A stretch of DNA of 43,999 nt. Origin: an uncultured Eubacteriales bacterium. GTDB lineage: Bacteria; Bacillota; Clostridia; Oscillospirales; Acutalibacteraceae. The first letter of the stretch is position 1. Every line of letters begins with the position of its first letter. Of the stretch, positions 26,090 through 34,364 are shown one piece after another. The stretch is taken from NCBI GenBank assembly GCA_900315605.1, contig OMZU01000016.1:1-43999 (forward strand), given 5' to 3'. A model generated the notes under the pieces. The model did no database searches. It had not been told where the DNA came from and saw nothing but the letters and a program-made list of their open reading frames with translations. The position numbers were made by a program, and so were the translations under genes.

Positions 26090-26926
26090 TCACACCGTCC
26101 CTGTGGTAATAAGCGGCAAAAACGTATCGACAGCGATGATCGCCGGAGCTGTAAAAACAATGCTGTCAAAACGGTCGAGCATTCCTCCGTGACCCGGAAA
26201 AATCGATCCGTAGTCCTTTATATTCAGGCTACGCTTTATGAGCGAAAAGCTCAGATCTCCGAGGATCGAAAGCGGCGCGTCGATCGCACCGAGCAAAACA
26301 AGCGCGAAGAAATTTATGTTTGCCTCCGGCGTGATCCAAAGCTTGAAAACTATTCCCATACAAACGGCGGATAGTATGCAAAAAACAAATCCGCCGACTG
26401 CGCCCTCAACCGTCTTTTTGGGGCTGATATTGGGACAAAGCTTGTGCTTTCCGAAAGCCGCTCCGATAAAGAATCCGCCGGCGTCCGCCATCCACGGAAG
26501 CAAAAATACAGGCACAAAATAGAAAACAAAAGACGGTTTTCCGAACGAGCCAATTACAATCGCAGACATTCCGAAGGTTATCAAGATCGTTCCGAACAGC
26601 GAGTACGCCAGATCAATGTATGTGAGCCGGCTGTGATAAAACAAAATCACCGAAAACGCCGCTATCATGAAAGCAAAAAACAAAATGTACAGCCGCCCCG
26701 AAAAAAGCAGCAGGGTGACTGCAAGCGGAAACGCCATGCAGGGGATCGACAGCGCGTAAAGCTTGAGCAGATCCTTGGCATGAAGATATTCTCCGATCAT
26801 AAACGACGAGGCAAGCCCCACCGCGATCGCGATTATCGGCGGCCAACTCTCGCCTAAAAATAAAATTAGCAGAAGCAGCGGTATTCCAATTACCGCAGTC
26901 AGCAATCTGGGTCCCAGTGATTTCAT
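26090..26926 (-). CDS. cdsA: Phosphatidate cytidylyltransferase CdsA
   Basis: CdsA makes CDP-diacylglycerol, precursor of all major phospholipids. The roughly 278-residue polytopic protein has about eight membrane helices and the C-terminal family signature GSIFPGHGGMLDRFDSI. I chose ATG 26926, which has AGG nine bases upstream; an in-frame TTG at 26935 is possible. Position between uppS and dxr is the standard Firmicutes arrangement. Confidence 0.96.
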   Translation of the reverse strand: MKSLGPRLLTAVIGIPLLLLILFLGESWPPIIAIAVGLASSFMIGEYLHAKDLLKLYALSIPCMAFPLAVTLLLFSGRLYILFFAFMIAAFSVILFYHSRLTYIDLAYSLFGTILITFGMSAIVIGSFGKPSFVFYFVPVFLLPWMADAGGFFIGAAFGKHKLCPNISPKKTVEGAVGGFVFCILSAVCMGIVFKLWITPEANINFFALVLLGAIDAPLSILGDLSFSLIKRSLNIKDYGSIFPGHGGMLDRFDSIVFTAPAIIAVDTFLPLITTGTV

Positions 26927-27051
26927 AAATAACAACCTAAAACTAACTTATTAAGCAAAGCGTCAAAGAATTATATTGCGTTTACTTAATCATTTATTCA
27001 TATTTAAAAGCTAAAGCTTTTTAGTTATATCCTAAAAATATTAATTTGCTA

Positions 27052-27798
27052 CTAAACTCCGCCGTAGCGTCGGTTGCGCTGAGCATAGATCCTCAGTGCC
27101 TCGTCCAAATCTTCCTTGTCAAAGTCCGGCCACAGCTTGTTCATTATTACAAACTCCGAATAGGCGCACTGCCACAGCATAAAATTGGAGATCCTGTATT
27201 CTCCGCTCGGACGGATTATCAGATCCGGGTCGGGCTGACCGGCAGTGTAAAGGCGGTCGGAAATCAACTGCTCGCTGATCTCTTCCTCGCTCACGCTTCC
27301 GTCCTTTACCTCGCTGACTATCTGCTTTACCGCCCTCACGATCTCGTCGCGGCTACCGTAGTTCATGGCGATGTTGAGCACCATTCCGGTTCTGTCCTTT
27401 GAGCCCTCCTCGTTTTCGATCATCAGGGCTCTGAGCTCTTCGTTAAAATGCGACTTGTCGCCGATAAAGCGCACAACTATATCGTCGTCCTTAAAGTCGG
27501 TGAGAGCCTCCTCAAGATATGACCTGAACAGCTTCATTAGCGAGCTGATCTCGTCATCGGGCCGCTTCCAGTTTTCGGTGGAAAAGGCATAAACGGTAAG
27601 GTATTTTATTCCGATATCAGAGCAATATCTTGCGATTTTTCTAAAGGTTTTTCCGCCCTCGGAATGACCTGCCTTGCGCGGAAGCCCGCGCTTTTTTGCC
27701 CATCTGCCGTTGCCGTCCATGATGATCCCGATATGCTTTGGAAGATTTTCGGGCAAGCTGCGCGGCTCGGATTCTTTTTTCTTATTAAACAAAGCCAT
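27052..27798 (-). CDS. uppS: Undecaprenyl diphosphate synthase UppS
   Basis: A cis-prenyltransferase that extends farnesyl diphosphate with eight isopentenyl units to form the lipid carrier for peptidoglycan and other wall polymers. The 248-residue protein has the active-site block IGIIMDGNGRWAKKRGLPR, with the catalytic Asp of MDGN, and the C-terminal PDLIIRPSGEYRISNF. GGAG from the end of frr serves as its ribosome site, two bases separating the genes. It is followed by a 126-base AT-rich gap before cdsA. Confidence 0.97.
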   Translation of the reverse strand: MALFNKKKESEPRSLPENLPKHIGIIMDGNGRWAKKRGLPRKAGHSEGGKTFRKIARYCSDIGIKYLTVYAFSTENWKRPDDEISSLMKLFRSYLEEALTDFKDDDIVVRFIGDKSHFNEELRALMIENEEGSKDRTGMVLNIAMNYGSRDEIVRAVKQIVSEVKDGSVSEEEISEQLISDRLYTAGQPDPDLIIRPSGEYRISNFMLWQCAYSEFVIMNKLWPDFDKEDLDEALRIYAQRNRRYGGV

Positions 27799-27800
27799 TA

Positions 27801-28355
27801 TTAAAGCTCCAGAATCTCTTTCTGCTTGTCTGCGGAAAGCTTGTCAACCTGCTTTGTGAATTTGTCCGTAAGCTCCTGAGTCTTTTTCTCGCCGAGCTTG
27901 AGGTCGTCCTCTGTGAGCTCGCCGCCCTTTTTCATTGTCTTGAGCTTTTCGATGGTATCACGTCTTACGTTTCTTATCTGAACCTTTGTGTCCTCGGAAA
28001 TTTTTTGAACGTCCTTTACGATCTCCTTACGTCTGTCCTCTGTGAGCGGAGGGAAAATCAGGCGGATCATCTTTCCGTCGTTTTGCGGATTGATTCCGAT
28101 ATCCGAGGTCTGGATCGCCTTTTCGATCGGTCTGAGTACCGAAATATCCCAGGGCTGGATCGTGAGCACACGCGCCTCTGCAACCGAAACCGCAGCAAGC
28201 TGGTTTACCGGAGTTGGTGTTCCGTAATAATCGACCTTTACCTTGTCAAGAACCGCAGGATTTGCTCTGCCTGCTCTGATTTCCGAAAATTCCTTGCACA
28301 TATGGTCGATTCTTCTGTCCATTCTTTCTTCTGCTTTTTTGAGTTGAGTTTGCAT
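27801..28355 (-). CDS. frr: Ribosome recycling factor
   Basis: RRF, with EF-G, splits the post-termination ribosome. The 184-residue protein has the usual length, the blocks AGRANPAVLDKVKVDYYG and QLAAVSVAEARVLTIQPWD, and the conserved ERRKE-type region TEDRRKEIVKDVQK in the helical bundle. AGGAGG lies at good spacing before the ATG. It follows pyrH after a 167-base gap. Confidence 0.98.
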   Translation of the reverse strand: MQTQLKKAEERMDRRIDHMCKEFSEIRAGRANPAVLDKVKVDYYGTPTPVNQLAAVSVAEARVLTIQPWDISVLRPIEKAIQTSDIGINPQNDGKMIRLIFPPLTEDRRKEIVKDVQKISEDTKVQIRNVRRDTIEKLKTMKKGGELTEDDLKLGEKKTQELTDKFTKQVDKLSADKQKEILEL

Positions 28356-28493
28356 ACAAAATGCCTCCTTATGATAAAAATACTAAGTCCGTTTATTTTT
28401 AAATTGAGTGTTACAGCGGCAACGGTTGGTTGCCTTTGAATTTTTTATATTGTATTTATAATTCCTTTGCGGAATAATTATCGGGAATTAATT

Positions 28494-28548
28494 TTCTTTT
28501 ATAGAATTAACGATAGAGATTATTATTCTTTTACAGAATTAACAATAG
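28494..28548. repeat. Duplicated 3' end of pyrH
   Basis: A 23-base segment covering the last codons of pyrH (28526-28548) recurs immediately downstream (28494-28516) with two differences, at a period of 32 bases. Read in the pyrH sense, the downstream copy would encode IVNSIKE, nearly the natural IVNSVKE end. It looks like a small tandem slippage duplication. Confidence 0.7.
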
Positions 28549-29239
28549 TACCTATGTTTTCTCCGCAAACTGCCCTGTAAATATTTTCGGGATCCTCGAT
28601 GCTGAACACAAGGATCGGGATATTGTTGTCCTTGCAAAGCGACGCTGCGGTGCTGTCCATTACAGCAAGATCCTTGTTGAGCACCTCGTAGAACGAAACA
28701 CTGTCATACTTTTTTGCGTCCGGATTTGACTTGGGATCGCAGTCATAAACGCCGTCAACCATAGTCGCCTTCATGATGATGTCAGCTTCGATCTCGGCTG
28801 CGCGGAGTGCGGCAGCAGTGTCGGTGCTGAAAAACGGATTTCCCGTTCCGCAGCCGAAAATAACAACTCTGCCTGCGTCAAGGTGACACATAGCCTTGTT
28901 CCTTATGTACGGCTCGGCGATCTGGTGCATTGCAATAGCGGTCTGGACCCTGACCTCGACCCCGAGCTGTTCGAGCGCGTCGGCAACGCCGAGGGCGTTG
29001 ATCGCAGTTGCGAGCATTCCCATATGGTCTGCTCTGGTCCTGTCCATTTCGCCCGAGCTTCTTCCGCGCCAAAAGTTACCGCCGCCAACAACTATTCCGA
29101 CCCTGACGCCGGCGTCTACGCATTTTTTGATAGGCTCGCAAAATTTGAGAACGGTATCAAAATCAATGCCGTGCTTTTGGCTTCCGGCAAGCGATTCGCC
29201 TGAAAGCTTCAACAGTATTCTCTTATATTTTGGTTGCAT
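28523..29239 (-). CDS. pyrH: UMP kinase PyrH
   Basis: PyrH phosphorylates UMP to UDP; bacterial forms are hexameric and GTP-activated. The 238-residue protein shows [22 protein letters not shown], the acceptor-site [13 protein letters not shown] and [16 protein letters not shown] 29239 has GGAG eight bases upstream; an in-frame GTG at 29248 overlaps that site. rpsB and tsf, which often precede pyrH, are absent, and pyrH has its own promoter. Confidence 0.97.
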   Translation of the reverse strand: MQPKYKRILLKLSGESLAGSQKHGIDFDTVLKFCEPIKKCVDAGVRVGIVVGGGNFWRGRSSGEMDRTRADHMGMLATAINALGVADALEQLGVEVRVQTAIAMHQIAEPYIRNKAMCHLDAGRVVIFGCGTGNPFFSTDTAAALRAAEIEADIIMKATMVDGVYDCDPKSNPDAKKYDSVSFYEVLNKDLAVMDSTAASLCKDNNIPILVFSIEDPENIYRAVCGENIGTIVNSVKE

Positions 29240-29273
29240 ATATAACACTCCATATTAATTTATAGTTATTAAT

Positions 29274-29302
29274 ATAATACAACATATTGTGGATTTTGTA
29301 AA
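29274..29302 (-). promoter_or_regulatory. Promoter of the pyrH-polC cluster
   Basis: On the minus strand TTTACA (29297-29302) and TATTAT (29274-29279) are 17 bases apart, with predicted initiation about 27-30 bases before the pyrH start. It appears to drive pyrH, frr and the downstream cluster. Confidence 0.7.
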
Positions 29303-29460
29303 GGTTTACCTACTATTTTTTTACAATTTTATTGCATATTATTTAGAAATCAAATTAAGCTATCTTATTTTCACAAAAAATAAACGCTTCCGTGTGACCG
29401 AAAACGTTTATCAATACTATGCAATATAATAATTCTCCAAAAATGTATTGTTATTCATTT

Positions 29461-29623
29461 TTAATACTAATCTCAGATAAAAAATGGACAAAGATTTGCG
29501 AGGATATTTTTCGCAAGACGAGGCGAAGGACGCCGCAAGGCTGTCGCCTTGCAAGGACAACAACGAAGTATTGCGGAAAATAGACCGCAAAGATTGTCTA
29601 TTTTTTATTTGAGTTTAGTATAA
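29461..29623. repeat. 163-bp palindromic MITE-like element
   Basis: Left arm 29461-29520 and right arm about 29564-29623 are imperfect reverse complements over about 60 bases. Both carry the A-tract, GACAA and CTTTGCG/ATTTGCG blocks and TATTTTTCGCAA-like segments. The 43-base centre contains a further GGCGA/TCGCC hairpin. It encodes nothing and fills the space between trpA and pyrH. Because the arms begin and end with A/T tracts it could also act as a bidirectional terminator. Confidence 0.8.
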
Positions 29624-29632
29624 GTGCTTTTC

Positions 29633-30397
29633 TTAGTGTATCGTGCTGAGCTCTTTGATAAACAAGCCGATCTCCTTTGGAGCATTTTTGCCGTAGCTTT
29701 CGAGCCGCTCAACGATTGCGGAATCCACAACAACACCGTCGGATATTTCCGTTAGTCTCTCCGAATTCATATTTGAAAGGCTTTGTCCGGCGACAACACA
29801 AGGAATATCTGTATATTTTCTCGCGGTGCGAACAGTTTCTTCAAGCCCGGAATGTAAAATTCTTCTGTCGGTCTCTCCTATATCTGCGGAAACAAACAGA
29901 AAACCCTCTGCATTTTCGGCGATCATCGGTATTCTGTCGCCGGAGGTCGGAGCTACGGCTGAAATCAGGTCAACGCCGTATTTTTCGCAAAACGGCAGGA
30001 ACTCTTCTTTTTCTTCAAACGGCAAATCCTCAACAAAAAGTCCGTCCACCCCGGCTTCGCCGCAGGCAGAAATGAATTTTTCGGAACCGTAAGAGAACAC
30101 CACATTTGCATATGCAGAAAAGACCATTGGTATGCTTGTTTTTGCTCTGAGTTTTTTTACAAGCGAAAGTATATCCGCGGTTTTCACTCCGCCCTTTAAT
30201 GCTCTGATATTGGAAGCCTGGATCGCCGGAGCTTCTGCGGTCGGATCGGAAAAGGGGATCCCGAGTACAACCATTGCCGCGCCGTTCTTTTCGGCTTCGA
30301 TAACCGCCGCTTCTGTGGTCTCCAGGTCGGGATCTCCGCAGGTTATAAACGGGATGAAAGCTTTTCCGCTGTTTAAAGCTGCTTTGATTTTACTCAT
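29633..30397 (-). CDS. trpA: Tryptophan synthase alpha-like subunit, catalytically degenerate
   Basis: TrpA normally cleaves indole-3-glycerol phosphate and passes indole to TrpB. The 254-residue product aligns along its length ([41 protein letters not shown]). However, the catalytic Glu49 (E. coli numbering; ELGxPFSDP) is Val44 here ([10 protein letters not shown]), and the residue at the Asp60 position is Glu55. The phosphate-binding loops are also lost: GVTG is GETD (174-177), GFGIS is AGQSL (203-207), and the GS of the last motif is DS (225-226). It likely cannot use indoleglycerol phosphate and may only activate TrpB. The start overlaps the trpB stop by eight bases. Confidence 0.9.
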   Translation of the reverse strand: MSKIKAALNSGKAFIPFITCGDPDLETTEAAVIEAEKNGAAMVVLGIPFSDPTAEAPAIQASNIRALKGGVKTADILSLVKKLRAKTSIPMVFSAYANVVFSYGSEKFISACGEAGVDGLFVEDLPFEEKEEFLPFCEKYGVDLISAVAPTSGDRIPMIAENAEGFLFVSADIGETDRRILHSGLEETVRTARKYTDIPCVVAGQSLSNMNSERLTEISDGVVVDSAIVERLESYGKNAPKEIGLFIKELSTIH

Positions 30398-31580
30398 GGA
30401 TATCCTCCCCTCTGTATCGCGCGATTGCCGCGCAGTCCTTGTCGCCTCTGCCCGAAACGGTGATAACGATTATTTTGTCCTTTTCAAGCTGCGGCGCAAG
30501 CTTGATTGCATGAGCGATCGCGTGAGAAGATTCGATCGCGGGGATGATCCCTTCGGTTCTCGAAAGATACTCAAAGGCGTTCACAGCCTCGTCGTCGGTA
30601 ATCGCAACATACTCGGCTCTGCCGATATCATACAGATGCGCGTGCTCGGGTCCGACTCCCGGATAATCAAGACCTGCCGAGATCGAATAAACAGGAGCGA
30701 TCTGTCCGTCCTCGTCCTGACAGAAGTACGACTTCATTCCGTGGAAGATTCCCCGCCTGCCGGTCGAGATCGTCGCAGCAGTTTCAAAGGTGTCTATGCC
30801 CCTGCCTGCCGCCTCGCAGCCGATAAGTCGAACTCCCTCGTCGCCGATAAAATGATAAAAGCTTCCTATTGCGTTTGAGCCGCCGCCGACGCAAGCGATA
30901 ACAGCATCGGGAAGTCTGCCCTCTTTTTCAAGCATTTGCTCCTTGATCTCCTTAGAGATCACCGCCTGAAAATCGCGGACGATCGTTGGGAACGGGTGCG
31001 GACCCATAACAGAGCCAAGGCAGTAATGAGTGTCGCTGATGCGACCTGCCCACTCTCTCATAGCCTCGGAAACCGCGTCCTTAAGCGTTGCCGTGCCCGA
31101 AGTGACCGGAACAACGGTCGCGCCCAAAAGCCTCATTCTGTACACATTCAGAGCCTGACGGATCGTGTCCTCCTTGCCCATAAACACAACACATTCAAGT
31201 CCCATCAGCGCGGCGGCGGTTGCAGTTGCAACGCCGTGCTGACCTGCTCCTGTTTCGGCGATAAGCCTAGTCTTGCCCATCTTCTTGGCAAGCAAAGCCT
31301 GACCGAGAACGTTGTTGATTTTATGCGCGCCGGTGTGGTTAAGATCCTCGCGCTTCAAATAAATCTTTGCGCCGCCGAGATCCTTTGTCATTTTTTCGGC
31401 ATAATAAAGGCGCGACGGTCTGCCGGCATAGTTATTAAAAAGCTCGCTTAGCTCGCGGTTAAATTCCGGGTCGTTTTTATAATGATTATAAGCCTCTTCA
31501 AGTTCAATTACTGCATTCATCAGCGTTTCTGGGATATACTGACCGCCGTGAATACCAAAGCGTCCGTTTGGGTTAGTCAT
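30390..31580 (-). CDS. trpB: Tryptophan synthase beta subunit
   Basis: TrpB is the PLP enzyme joining indole and serine to give tryptophan. The 396-residue protein is of the TrpB1 type, with the PLP-lysine motif [10 protein letters not shown], catalytic Glu in [11 protein letters not shown], the COMM domain region [12 protein letters not shown] and the phosphate-binding GGGSNAIG, all intact. ATG 31580 follows AAAGGAAAG at good spacing; the frame is open six codons further upstream. It is the first gene after a Trp T-box. No trpE, G, D, C or F is present nearby. Confidence 0.97.
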   Translation of the reverse strand: MTNPNGRFGIHGGQYIPETLMNAVIELEEAYNHYKNDPEFNRELSELFNNYAGRPSRLYYAEKMTKDLGGAKIYLKREDLNHTGAHKINNVLGQALLAKKMGKTRLIAETGAGQHGVATATAAALMGLECVVFMGKEDTIRQALNVYRMRLLGATVVPVTSGTATLKDAVSEAMREWAGRISDTHYCLGSVMGPHPFPTIVRDFQAVISKEIKEQMLEKEGRLPDAVIACVGGGSNAIGSFYHFIGDEGVRLIGCEAAGRGIDTFETAATISTGRRGIFHGMKSYFCQDEDGQIAPVYSISAGLDYPGVGPEHAHLYDIGRAEYVAITDDEAVNAFEYLSRTEGIIPAIESSHAIAHAIKLAPQLEKDKIIVITVSGRGDKDCAAIARYRGEDIHE

Positions 31581-31640
31581 AATAATCTTTCCTTTCATTA
31601 ATTGAGGTACATCCTGTGGATTTTCTGTAGAGCAAAAAAG

Positions 31641-31930
31641 AAAAAACGCCCTTGACAGAATTATCGGATTCTGTCAAGGACGATAAAGTGCATAACACTC
31701 TCCGCGGTGCCACCTTGATTCACGGCAAAGCCGTGCGCTTAGCAGGATACTTCATATCCCCGGCAAATAACGTCTGCCTGCAACGTCGCAGAATACTCCG
31801 GAAAATTCCGTTTGACTGCGCCCTCAGCGGTCCATTTGACAATGTGTTTCTCACCTGACTCTCAGCTTCGCAGGCTCTCTGTAGAGGCGTCATTGCCTTT
31901 ATCTCCGCGTCAACGGTTTGATTGATTTTC
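31641..31930 (-). promoter_or_regulatory. Tryptophan T-box riboswitch with terminator
   Basis: On the minus strand the leader of trpBA has all T-box parts. Stem I contains AATGGACC with a UGG (Trp) specifier at 31832-31834. The conserved T-box AAGGTGGCACCGCGGA lies at 31701-31716. The terminator is CCTTGACAGAAT (31668-31679 read in reverse) pairing with ATTCTGTCAAGG (31650-31661) around a 6-base loop, followed by GCG and six Ts (31641-31646). Uncharged tRNA-Trp would stabilise the antiterminator and switch trpBA on. Confidence 0.95.
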
Positions 31931-31933
31931 TAA

Positions 31934-31962
31934 AGTATATCACAGTAATTTTTTTGTGTCAA
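31934..31962 (-). promoter_or_regulatory. Promoter of the T-box/trpBA unit
   Basis: On the minus strand TTGACA (31957-31962) and TATACT (31934-31939) are exactly 17 bases apart. Predicted initiation near 31927 places the whole T-box in the transcript. Confidence 0.88.
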
Positions 31963-31987
31963 TAGTTTTAAGCAATTTATTATATTG

Positions 31988-32419
31988 CTATTTCTTTTTG
32001 TGAAAGTCCTTCACTCGCTGCGAGAGCTGTTCAAGCTCCTCCTTTGACATTTCGGGCAGATGCTCCAAGTCCACAAGAAACTCCTGCACGCTGCTGTTCG
32101 CTCTAAAACGAGCCAAATCCATAAAAAAGCCTGTTATAACAGCTGTAATGATCGCGATCACCGCAATTGAATACACCGACAAAATCACTGTAAGGACCCT
32201 GCCCAAAAACGTGACCGCAACTATGTCACCATAGCCGATCGAGGTTGCTGAAGCAAAGCAAAACCAAAGACTGTCTATATAGCTGCCGATGCCCGGCTCC
32301 CAAATCCAAATCGCAAGGGCAAACACAAAAAAGGTGACTATATACGCGCCGATAATTTTGTCTGCACCCGCGGTTTTGAAAGTATTTATGAGCATACGCC
32401 TGATCTTTTTTCTTCTCAT
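31988..32419 (-). CDS. Two-helix potassium channel-like protein
   Basis: A roughly 143-residue ion-channel (Ion_trans_2) protein: one helix at about 21-41, a pore helix, the selectivity filter TSIGYGD (about 59-65), a second helix at about 73-100 and a short charged cytoplasmic tail without an RCK domain. It should form a tetrameric K+ channel. The start is uncertain: ATG 32431 is almost on top of GGGAG, while ATG 32419 is 13 bases from it. It lies upstream of the Trp promoter on the same strand, apparently as a separate unit. Confidence 0.85.
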   Translation of the reverse strand: MRRKKIRRMLINTFKTAGADKIIGAYIVTFFVFALAIWIWEPGIGSYIDSLWFCFASATSIGYGDIVAVTFLGRVLTVILSVYSIAVIAIITAVITGFFMDLARFRANSSVQEFLVDLEHLPEMSKEELEQLSQRVKDFHKKK

Positions 32420-32494
32420 AATACAAATCATTCTCCCGTGATTCTATAAAGAAAGTATATCATTTTACTCAATACATGTCAATTCAATACGAAA

Positions 32495-32530
32495 GCACAT
32501 GATTCCCGAAGCATATCGAAAATCATGTGC
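32495..32530. other. 10-bp hairpin after the phage-like genes
   Basis: GCACATGATT (32495-32504) and AATCATGTGC (32521-32530) form a perfect stem with a 16-base loop. It lies 27 bases after the stop of the small phage-like gene on the minus strand. There is no clear T-run, so a terminator role is only possible. Confidence 0.5.
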
Positions 32531-32556
32531 ATTGTAATTTATTTAGCTAAAATCAA

Positions 32557-32811
32557 CTAAATTATTTCTTCGTTTTCTTCTGATTCAACAACCGTTGGCT
32601 CACTTCCCCACACCGCAATAACCGCGTTGTAGTATTCCGTCGGAAGAGCATTGGCGATCAGTCTTCTGCCCTCTGCGCTGTTGACGTAGGCATTTCTGAT
32701 ATTTCCGCCGATTTTTTGAAAAAATCCGTCAAAATCAATGAATCTCTGCTTGAGCACAGACACACTGTTTTCGTCGAGCATATCGAGCCTGATAACCTCT
32801 TTAATTTCCAT
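32557..32811 (-). CDS. Small phage-like protein of unknown function
   Basis: An 84-residue soluble protein with a moderately acidic C-terminus (EENEEII). I do not recognise a family. It follows the baseplate-like gene by three bases and has AAGGAGG before its ATG, so the two form one unit. Small acidic proteins often follow tail-fibre or baseplate genes in Firmicutes prophages, which is the only basis for the label. Confidence 0.6.
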   Translation of the reverse strand: MEIKEVIRLDMLDENSVSVLKQRFIDFDGFFQKIGGNIRNAYVNSAEGRRLIANALPTEYYNAVIAVWGSEPTVVESEENEEII

Positions 32812-32814
32812 TAG

Positions 32815-33810
32815 TTATACCTCCTTGATCTTGTAAAATCCGTTGATTGTAAGATTTGAACCGCCCTGAACAGAAGTATAAACAGAAAGCGTCAGGTCGC
32901 TTCTGTTAGCGTTGCCGGATCCGGACGCTATGATTGAGTTGGTATTCAAGCTATGAGACACCGCGCTGAACGTACTGTCTACAACAAACGGCAAGCCGGC
33001 GAGCTTGATGCGGTAAGGGTTCGCAGAGCTTGCGGATATATTCCTCAGACCGATTGTGAGACTAAAAAACAAAATATTGTCAAGCTTAGTATAATTCAGC
33101 CTTATCACATCGGAAAAAACATATTGAGCTTCTGTTTCATAACCCTCGCAAACCGTAAGAATACTTGAACCTCTTTCGACCTCTGCCAAATCCTCAACCG
33201 CACTTTCGATCATCATATTCATGTATGAAAGCGACGGATAGGACGCATCAAGATTGGAAACACTCATAGAGTTTTGAGGAGTGACCTTGTTTTTGAGATT
33301 CTCCTTTTTTGCCAAATCAGCGTCGATCTCCTCAAGCGTACCGCTGACGCTGTTGAGCAGATCGGCAACCCTGCCCTGTGTGTTTTCGCAGTACTCGGAA
33401 TCGTCTACGATCGAGGGCTTGACCGTTACGCTGATCGGGAACGGAAGCGTAATAATCTCATTATTATCGGTGACGGTGATCTCAATTTTGAGATTGCCGC
33501 TCTGATTATTTATCACAGCGCGGTCAATGGGAACGATGATGCTGTTGTTTTCGATTTGACATTCAACATCCTCGGCAAGCAAAAGCTTTGTTGACTGTCC
33601 TATTCCGTTCGGCGGTTTCTTGATGCAAATATATGACGCCGAAGCCTGCTGACCGCTAAGCGTGATACGGTTTTCGTCGCCAAGCGGCTCGTCCTCAAAC
33701 AGCTCAACCTTTAGGGCGCGCGAATCGTCGTCATTCACACTTTCGACCAGGATACGATCAGGTGGATATAGTCTGTTGACATTGTATTTCACTTTATGAA
33801 AAAACTTCAA
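32815..33810 (-). CDS. BppU-like phage baseplate/tail protein
   Basis: A roughly 331-residue protein whose N-terminal part (about 15-140) resembles the BppU-type baseplate domain of Gram-positive phages: a beta-rich module with repeated acidic patches and the block SGNLKIEITVTDNNEIITLPFPISV. A helical linker (about 160-215) follows, then a beta-rich C-terminal domain (about 230-331). It may be a receptor-binding or host-contact protein. I prefer TTG 33810, preceded by GGCAGGG; the frame is open to 33852 with an ATG at 33828. No other phage gene is in the window, so this is a remnant or a domesticated piece. Confidence 0.6.
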   Translation of the reverse strand: MKFFHKVKYNVNRLYPPDRILVESVNDDDSRALKVELFEDEPLGDENRITLSGQQASASYICIKKPPNGIGQSTKLLLAEDVECQIENNSIIVPIDRAVINNQSGNLKIEITVTDNNEIITLPFPISVTVKPSIVDDSEYCENTQGRVADLLNSVSGTLEEIDADLAKKENLKNKVTPQNSMSVSNLDASYPSLSYMNMMIESAVEDLAEVERGSSILTVCEGYETEAQYVFSDVIRLNYTKLDNILFFSLTIGLRNISASSANPYRIKLAGLPFVVDSTFSAVSHSLNTNSIIASGSGNANRSDLTLSVYTSVQGGSNLTINGFYKIKEV

Positions 33811-33865
33811 AATAACCCTGCCTTTCATTATGTAATAAGAAACGTCTCTCACTTATGGAGAAAAA

Positions 33866-33895
33866 AAGAAAAAACTTGTATAAAAATATACAAGC
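33866..33895 (-). terminator. Minus-strand intrinsic terminator
   Basis: CTTGTATA (33875-33882) and TATACAAG (33887-33894) form an 8-bp stem with an AAAA loop. Read on the minus strand the stem is followed by a run of Ts broken by one C. It lies upstream of the baseplate-like gene and would stop transcripts entering from the right. Confidence 0.75.
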
Positions 33896-33963
33896 TTTCA
33901 GAAAATAAAACGGAGAAATTTTAGAACATGTTGTATTTGGAATAGTGCTGAATTAAAATAAAG

Positions 33964-34085
33964 GCAACACCGCACAATTCGCGGCGCACGCCTTGCTTGC
34001 ATATTATTCCGTCAGACTGCCCAAAAATCAGTCCCCATACGTCAGTATGCGAACTGATTCGTACACCTGAATTATGCGGTATTGC
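33964..34085. repeat. 122-bp palindromic element with nested core
   Basis: Arms GCAACACCGCACAATTC (33964-33980) and GAATTATGCGGTATTGC (34069-34085) match in 15 of 17 positions. Inside lie a second palindrome, AATCAGT (34026-34032)/ACTGATT (34053-34059), and a third, CATAC-GTCA-GTATG (34036-34049). A 34-base part of the left side recurs inverted at 41434-41467. It sits just upstream of the tRNA promoter. Confidence 0.78.
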
Positions 34086-34120
34086 TTTAAGTAAAAATTT
34101 TTATTTTTTTTCAAAAACTA

Positions 34121-34149
34121 TTGACTTTTGAAAGAAATTACACTATAAT
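34121..34149 (+). promoter_or_regulatory. Strong promoter of the tRNA pair
   Basis: TTGACT (34121-34126), a 17-base spacer and a perfect TATAAT (34144-34149) lie about 30 bases before the tRNA-Gln gene. This near-consensus arrangement is typical of stable-RNA genes. Confidence 0.88.
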
Positions 34150-34181
34150 ATATATCGTTGCATGAATGTGCAGACAAATGA

Positions 34182-34255
34182 TGAGGAATAGTGTAACGGT
34201 AGCACGACAGACTCTGACTCTGTTTGTTGGGGTTCGAATCCCTATTCCTCAGCCA
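34182..34255 (+). tRNA. tRNA-Gln (anticodon CTG)
   Basis: The 74-base gene includes the encoded CCA. The acceptor stem TGAGGAA pairs with TTCCTCA. The anticodon stem ACAGA/TCTGT encloses the 7-base loop CTCTGAC, giving anticodon CTG, which reads CAG. The T-arm GGGGTTCGAATCCC is canonical. This is the minor Gln isoacceptor; a TTG-anticodon tRNA-Gln must exist elsewhere. Confidence 0.96.
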
Positions 34256-34257
34256 AT

Positions 34258-34284
34258 CAGCCTCGAAAAATCGGGGCTGTTTTT
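34258..34284 (+). terminator. Terminator-like hairpin between the two tRNA genes
   Basis: CAGCCTCG (34258-34265) pairs with CGGGGCTG (34272-34279) with one wobble around AAAAAT, followed by five Ts. It ends two bases before tRNA-Pro, leaving no room for another promoter. It may allow partial readthrough or serve as an RNase processing site. Confidence 0.7.
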
Positions 34285-34286
34285 AT

Positions 34287-34363
34287 CGAGGTGTAGCGCA
34301 GTTTGGTAGCGTACATCGTTCGGGACGATGGGGTCGCAAGTTCGAATCTTGTCACCTCGACCA
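34287..34363 (+). tRNA. tRNA-Pro (anticodon CGG)
   Basis: The 77-base gene includes CCA. The acceptor stem CGAGGTG pairs with CACCTCG, and the anticodon stem CATCG/CGATG encloses TTCGGGA, giving anticodon CGG, which reads CCG. The T-arm CAAGTTCGAATCTTG is intact. It is probably co-transcribed with tRNA-Gln. Confidence 0.96.
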
Positions 34364-34364
34364 A

